64,000 nucleotides of DNA from Symbiodinium natans (lineage: Eukaryota > Sar > Dinophyceae > Suessiales > Symbiodiniaceae): NCBI GenBank assembly GCA_905221605.1, contig CAJNDS010002690.1, forward strand, positions 588,531 through 652,530, written 5' to 3'. Below are positions 60,041 through 64,000 of this stretch, piece by piece; position 1 is the first letter of the stretch, and the number at the start of each line of letters is the position of its first letter. Under the pieces are notes generated by a model. The model did not search any database. It was not told the origin of the DNA and saw only the letters and a list, made by a program, of their open reading frames with translations. Position numbers and translations under genes: made by a program.

Positions 60041-60406
60041 CGTGGATTGAGTCCGATTCCTGCTAAGGCTGTCTACTGCCCCATGGTTTGCTTACCTCTG
60101 TGTGCACACGGCGCACTTGCCCCTTTTCGGGACAGACGAGGAGTTTTCGGCATCATGCCTTCGGGCATTTGGTACGCGGGGATCATGAACTGCCCGGTGA
60201 GATCTGCTCACACGGTCGGGGACGGCAATGTCCTTTCAGCGTGCCACGCCCAGATCTCACTCCTGAAGATTTGCAGAGGCTATGAATTGCCCTGCTGGAA
60301 ACGGGCTTGGTTGTCAAAGCTGGTACGGAAGAAGAGTCTCAATATGGCGGCCCATATATGCCATCACATCACACTTGGGGAGGATGAAACCGGAACGAAG
60401 AATTGA
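60041..60406 (+). CDS. Long terminal exon, Cys-rich; unrecognised
   Basis: 366 bases from AACCTTAGTGTCTTAG| to TGA 60404-60406: the longest telomere-free coding block after the integrase. Readings: YCPMVCLPLCAHGAL, IWYAGIMNCPVRS, YELPCWKRAWLSKL. About nine Cys. A possible internal intron (CCG|GTGAGA at 60,197 to TCCTTTCAG| at 60,240) changes frame into RPDLTPEDLQRL, so both versions need RNA. An ACAC/ATAT microsatellite at 59,962-59,993 lies just upstream. Confidence 0.45.
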   Translation, partial: RGLSPIPAKAVYCPMVCLPLCAHGALAPFRDRRGVFGIMPSGIWYAGIMNCPVRSAHTVGDGNVLSACHAQISLLKICRGYELPCWKRAWLSKLVRKKSLNMAAHICHHITLGEDETGTKN

Positions 60407-60642
60407 ACATTTTTGAAGGGTTTTGGGGTATTTCCAACATTGTGCCAAAGGGTGGGTTGGTAGATAACACTAATTAAGCTCTGAACCCTAAACCCGAAGC
60501 GGTTTGGGGTATACTGTTCGGCTCAGCGGGTCTGATTCGGTTCTGCGTCATTCCTGTAAACCCTAAACCTACCCCAAACCCTAAAGCCCTAGAACCACTA
60601 AAGCCCAGACCCTAGCCCCCGAAGCCTGATCGTAGCCTCAAG

Positions 60643-60737
60643 AAGCGGCCTGGGTATGTTCTGGGTGTGATTCTTGCAGCTTGGCGCCACTTGCAGAAGT
60701 GCCTGCGCTAGCAGCTGGCAAGGGAAGGGCGTTTTGA
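60643..60737 (+). CDS. Two exons, 3' end of a gene
   Basis: Exon 60643-60653 (KRPG) ends GG|GTATGT; exon 60680-60737 (LAPLAEVPALAAGKG) follows GTGTGATTCTTGCAG| and ends TGA. In phase; the intron is only 26 bp, which argues for caution. Confidence 0.3.
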
Positions 60738-60925
60738 AGCTTAGGGTTTAGGGTTTCGGGCACACTCCAAAGTGGCCACTTGTTCTTTTTTAGACCCTAA
60801 ACTCCCTAAACCCTGAACCCCAAACCCTAAACTCCAAACCCCAAACCCCAAACCCTAGACCCTAAACGCTAAACCCTTTATCAACCCTAAACCCTCAACC
60901 CTCAACCCTCAACCCTAAACCCTAA

Positions 60926-60989
60926 ACCCTGAACCCTGAACCCTGAACCCTGAACCCTGAACCCTGAACCCTGAACCCTGAACCCTGAA
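60926..60989 (-). repeat. CCCTGAA variant array
   Basis: Nine uniform CCCTGAA units inside a CCCTAAA/CCCTCAA tract (60,880-61,010). Confidence 0.95.
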
Positions 60990-61024
60990 ACCCTAACCCT
61001 AAACCCTAAACCCAAGGCCACAAC

Positions 61025-61903
61025 ATGGCGCTGCCGTACTCGGAGTTGCTGCGCCGCTGCCGGAGTGAGGCCTGCTGCGCTTATAGGGTTTAGGGTTTAG
61101 GGTTCAGGGTTCAGGGTTTAGGGTTTAGGGTTTAGGGTTTAGGGGTTGGGGTTTAGGGTGTAGGGTTTGGGGTTTAGGGTTTGGGGTTTAGGGTTTAGGG
61201 TTTAGGGTTTAGGGTTTAGGGTTTAGGGATACATGCCCAGCCCCTAAAAGCCTAGTGCCCTCAAACCTTGAAGCCCGTAAAGCTTAAAACCCTAGAAGCT
61301 CTATGTAACCGCCGTTTGAAGGGGGCGGAGGGGCGGGGAGGGGAGCGGCAACCCTAAAACCCGAATGCCCTGCCCTAAAACCCTAAACCCTATAAACCAT
61401 AAACCCTAAACCAAATCTCCAAAAGGTAGGCCCTTGGGAATTGATGTTTTTGTTTTTCCTTTTTGGGCTTGAAAGCATCATATTGAGGAAACATTTTCAG
61501 AAGGTTTTAGCGTACTATTGGGGTTAGCATGACCATATTTAGGCATCATTTTCGGAAGGTTTTAGGGGCCATCCTAATTTCGCAGGCAGCGCGATCTGTG
61601 TTCGACTCCCAGGCAGAGTGCGGCGCTCAGCCTATCGGTGTGGATGCCCAGTAGTGCCCTTATTCCCTTTTTGGGGGGGTTTAGGTTCCCTTATAAACCC
61701 CTTTAAGCAAAAAGGGTCACCCTTTTTAATCCCAGGTTACTGGGCAACCCAGTTGAGGTTTAATTAAGGGCTTCTAGGGTTGTGCAAAAGGTTCCCTGAG
61801 AAGCAGTGGTCCATCATAGGGCGCAGAGGGTTTTAGGGCTTAGGGTTCCGGGCTTCAGTTGGAACCAGGAAACTTGTTGAGTACTGCGGGGCGTCTGCAA
61901 TGA
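61025..61903 (+). CDS. Complete four-exon gene, 60 residues; unrecognised
   Basis: ATG 61025 in good context (ACAACATGGCG; MALPYSELLRRCR). Exons 61025-61087, 61586-61637, 61807-61829 and 61859-61903; 183 bases, in frame to TGA 61901-61903. Signals: AGG|GTTTAGGG at 61088, TAATTTCGCAG| at 61585, G|GTGTGG at 61638, GGGCTTCAG| at 61858. Exon 2 reads SVFDSQAECGAQP, the last EPGNLLSTAGRLQ. An F-like element is in intron 2. Confidence 0.48.
61643..61745 (+). mobile_element. F-like element, intact
   Basis: GATGCCCAGTAGTGCCC to GGTTACTGGGCAACC; the uninterrupted relative of 13,741-13,978. Confidence 0.75.
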
Positions 61904-61914
61904 GAACACCCCAC

Positions 61915-61999
61915 ACCCTAAACCCTTAAACCCTTAAACCCTTAAACCCTTAAACTCTTAAACTCTTAAACCCTTAAACCCTTAAACCCTTAAACCCTA
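61915..61999 (-). repeat. 8-mer variant array (CCCTTAAA)
   Basis: About eight uniform CCCTTAAA units then three CCCTAAA. Confidence 0.95.
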
Positions 62000-62147
62000 A
62001 ACCCTAAACCCTGTTGTTGGGGTCCAAAAAAGAGTCGGGAAGAGCCAATTTTGGGAGCTTGGTGTTTCATTGGTGCCTGCTCTGCGTGAGCCCCGAGATT
62101 GCCAGGGATTATATGTAGGTCTTGGGGCAAATAGGGTATACGATTTT

Positions 62148-62241
62148 TACCCAAAGGCTCCTATGTAGTACCTTTTTGGGGTAGTATACTAGAATCCCCT
62201 ATAACCAACCCAAAAAGGAACTACATTGGAGCCTTTGGGTA
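62148..62241 (+). mobile_element. Family G element, near-perfect palindrome
   Basis: TACCCAAAGGCTCCTATGTAG to ACTACATTGGAGCCTTTGGG, arms pairing over about 40 bp. Confidence 0.9.
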
Positions 62242-62336
62242 GTTAGGGCTAACTTATATGAGGTTATGGGGCTCAGGGCCTAGGCTTTGGGGCTGAGGGA
62301 GCTGTGGGCTTAAGGGTTTAGGGTTTAGGGTTTAGG

Positions 62337-62719
62337 GTGTGTAGAGTAGCTGTAGGAAGTGCCCCGAAGCCCACAGACCCATGTGGTCAAGTTGGGTGGG
62401 AAGTTTGGCTTTGCGCCTTAACCGCTCAGGCTCGAAACCTTAATATGAACCCAAAGCCTTTCGGGCTTGGCATTTACCGGTGTTCCAGCGCTTTGGGGGT
62501 TCCAGGCTGTTTCAAGATGTTCCTTTTGGGGGGTTTTGGGTTTCAGCAACTTGGTCTCAATTATTCCTCTCTCTCCTTAGTTAAACCTCCTTATACCCTA
62601 AACCATCCATCCTCAAACCTTCAAACCCTAACCTACTGCTTGGCCCCGCGCGGTTCGGCGGCTTGAAGCGTTTACGTTCTTCGGCAAGTTGTTTGGGATC
62701 TCCGATGCGCCTGAGCTAA
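62337..62719 (+). CDS. 3' coding block, unrecognised
   Basis: Open from 62337 to TGA 62664-62666 (ARNLNMNPKPFGLGI after CCTTAACCGCTCAG| at 62,433). Strong internal 3' sites at 62,580 (CTCTCTCTCCTTAG|) and 62,668 (CGGCTTGAAG|) suggest it is spliced, the latter giving a last exon RLRSSASCLGSPM to TAA 62717-62719. The exact structure is open. Confidence 0.42.
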
Positions 62720-62779
62720 GGAGGAACCCTTCAACTCCCTAAACCGTGAACCCTAAACCCTAAACTCTACAATTATAGT

Positions 62780-62895
62780 TGGTAGCCTACGTAGTGGTAC
62801 CTTTGTTTCTCTTTTTTGGCGCAAAGGTTCCCATGTAAAGTAACTAACCCAAAAAGAGGGCGCCCTTCTTATAATATGGTTCCTGCTACTAAGTC
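62780..62895 (+). mobile_element. Family E element, intact
   Basis: TTGGTAGCCTACGTAGTGGT to ATATGGTTCCTGCTACTAAG. Confidence 0.75.
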
Positions 62896-62995
62896 TCCCT
62901 GAATCCCTAAACCCTAAACCCTAAACCCGAAACCCTAAACCCAGTAGTGTTGTTTACCAAAAGTGTTCATTTGGTCCTTAAGGTGCTGCGTTGCC

Positions 62996-63233
62996 ATGCG
63001 TGTTGAAACCCTGCAGTCGCCATCTTGTGGCTCAGCCGTCCCAGACTTCCCGGGTTTAGGGCCTCGGGAGTAGGGTTTAGGGTTTAGGGTTTAGGGTTTA
63101 GAGTTTCGGGTTTAGGGTTTAGGGTTTAGGGGTAAACCCCAAACCCCTTACCTGCTGCATGCAGCGAGGCTGAACTGGTACGTCGACCAGATCAGCAGGC
63201 GCCCTTTCAGGGCTTTCTTCGGATTTTCAGGAA
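62996..63233 (+). CDS. First two exons of a gene running on to the right
   Basis: ATG 62996 (MRVETLQSPSCGSA), exon to 63053, donor G|GTTTAGGG. Exon 63165-63233 follows CTGCTGCATGCAG| (NWYVDQISRRPFR) and ends A|GTTTTG. In phase. A short forward-then-reverse telomere junction (63,121-63,148) lies in the intron. The continuation is not resolved before the window ends. Confidence 0.48.
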
Positions 63234-63503
63234 GTTTTGCCCTCCCCCCCCCCCCCCCCCCCCCAAAGCCCTCAGCCCTCTAGGGTTTAGGGTTTAGGGT
63301 TCTTAAGGGGGGTTCAAGGGGGCAAGTTGTGCCCCCCCAAAGCCCCCTAAGCCCTATATTTTATAGGGTTCTTAAGCTGGGTTCAGATGGCAGGTACTTT
63401 TATAGGGTTCTTAAGCTGAGTGAGTCCCAGGTTGTAGTAGGGAGTGTTAGGGAACCTTGGGTTACATACTCCCCCCCACCATGAACCTCCCTGGAGAACC
63501 CTC

Positions 63504-63597
63504 TACCCAAAGGCTCTAATGTAGTTCCTTTTTGGGTTAGTTATAGGGGATTCTAGTATACTACCCCAAAAAGGTACTACATTGGAGCCTTTGGGTA
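63504..63597 (-). mobile_element. Family G element, inverted relative to 62,148
   Basis: TACCCAAAGGCTCTAATGTAG to CTACATTGGAGCCTTTGGGTA. Confidence 0.9.
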
Positions 63598-64000
63598 GCT
63601 ATATCATTCCAGTACTATCCAGGCACCGTCAGGTGACTACAGCCTTCCTGGACCTTCCTCCTAGTTCTTCGCAGGGAAGAGGGATTTAGTGTCCTGAACT
63701 AGTCCGATACAAGGTGGGAGGAATCAAGATACTGGAGGGAGCAACTTATGTTATGAGTTGGCTGAAGTTCATTCTGCTTGTCCAAAATGTGCGAAGTGAG
63801 TTGTAAGTTGTGGGCTTCCAAACAAGGTTGTTTAAAGCTTTTCAGAAGCTCAAGCAACGTTAGACGTCACAGAAGATCATGTTGGCAAGAAGACATTTCG
63901 GAGTTATAAACCATGCGAAATGCAAGATCTGGTTTTGAATCAGGGTGTTTTTCTGAGGAAAACTGCAAAAGGGTCATCTGAAGTGGTTTCCCCTCGTTTT
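63598..64000. other. Right edge, no element
   Basis: A strong 3' splice-like site (CCTTCCTCCTAGTTCTTCGCAG) ends at 63,674. Otherwise nothing I can name. Confidence 0.3.

Noticed and set aside
61586-61637. 3' half of a tRNA (GTGTTCGACTCCC resembles a T-arm)
   Set aside because: The T-stem has a mismatch, no acceptor or D-arm partner exists upstream, and the stretch is an in-frame exon with good splice sites.
1-64000. Dinoflagellate spliced-leader gene or relict leader at gene starts
   Set aside because: I looked for the conserved leader (TTTTGGCTCAAG end) on both strands and did not see it.

Overview
This looks like nuclear DNA of an alga, most likely a dinoflagellate. It carries the TTTAGGG telomere repeat throughout, many short introns, all recognisable coding on one strand, a retroelement integrase fragment of the type common in dinoflagellates, and a serine-protease fragment like that of sobemo-like and dinoflagellate RNA viruses. 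I put about 0.6 on dinoflagellate; another TTTAGGG alga is possible. There is no bacterial-style gene, rRNA, tRNA or CRISPR.

The window is not a telomere. Well over a hundred short TTTAGGG or CCCTAAA tracts (about 10 to 210 bp, both orientations, many degenerate) are scattered end to end. Between them lie GC-richer islands, mostly 40 to 280 bp, that read like protein on the + strand. They typically start after a 3' splice site (pyrimidine stretch plus CAG, TAG or AAG) and end at GT. A CCCTAAA tract usually lies just before the 3' splice site, and a TTTAGGG tract often begins at the 5' splice site (GG|GTTTAGGG). I therefore read the islands as exons, and the telomere-like DNA as intron sequence whose two ends are complementary.

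The rest of the introns and intergenic DNA is packed with short inverted-repeat elements (about 80 to 180 bp, at least ten families, here called A to M). Several fill an intron exactly from splice site to splice site, as introners do. Telomere-like patches interrupt many of them, in one case between direct repeats of 11 bp.

From left to right I can assemble about two dozen + strand gene models or terminal-exon groups: 0.5-2.0, 3.4-6.9, 7.0-11.6, 12.9-13.7, 14.2-14.7, 15.0-17.8, 19.8-23.7, 24.6-26.3, 27.1-28.8, 30.1-30.2, 31.1-31.9 (integrase), 32.6-32.8, 33.4-33.7, 34.5-35.5 (an exon triplicated in a 486-bp tandem repeat), 36.3-37.1, 38.7-38.9, 40.6-40.9, 40.9-41.5, 42.0-43.0, 44.7-45.0, 48.4-49.1, 49.6-51.2, 51.5-51.7, 52.2-52.5, 52.8-53.1, 53.3-53.8, 54.1-54.5 (protease), 56.7-57.1, 57.6-58.3, 60.0-60.4, 60.6-60.7, 61.0-61.9, 62.3-62.7 and 63.0 kb onward. 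Apart from the integrase and the protease I recognise none of the proteins. There are no minus-strand genes I trust. Microsatellite-rich intergenic stretches lie at 11.6-12.9, 19.1-19.5, 22.1-22.6, 43.4-43.8 and 45.1 kb.

Limits: exon borders were chosen by eye using splice motifs, absence of stops and matching phase. Many islands are open in more than one frame, so individual borders can be wrong even where the overall architecture is right. RNA reads would settle them.
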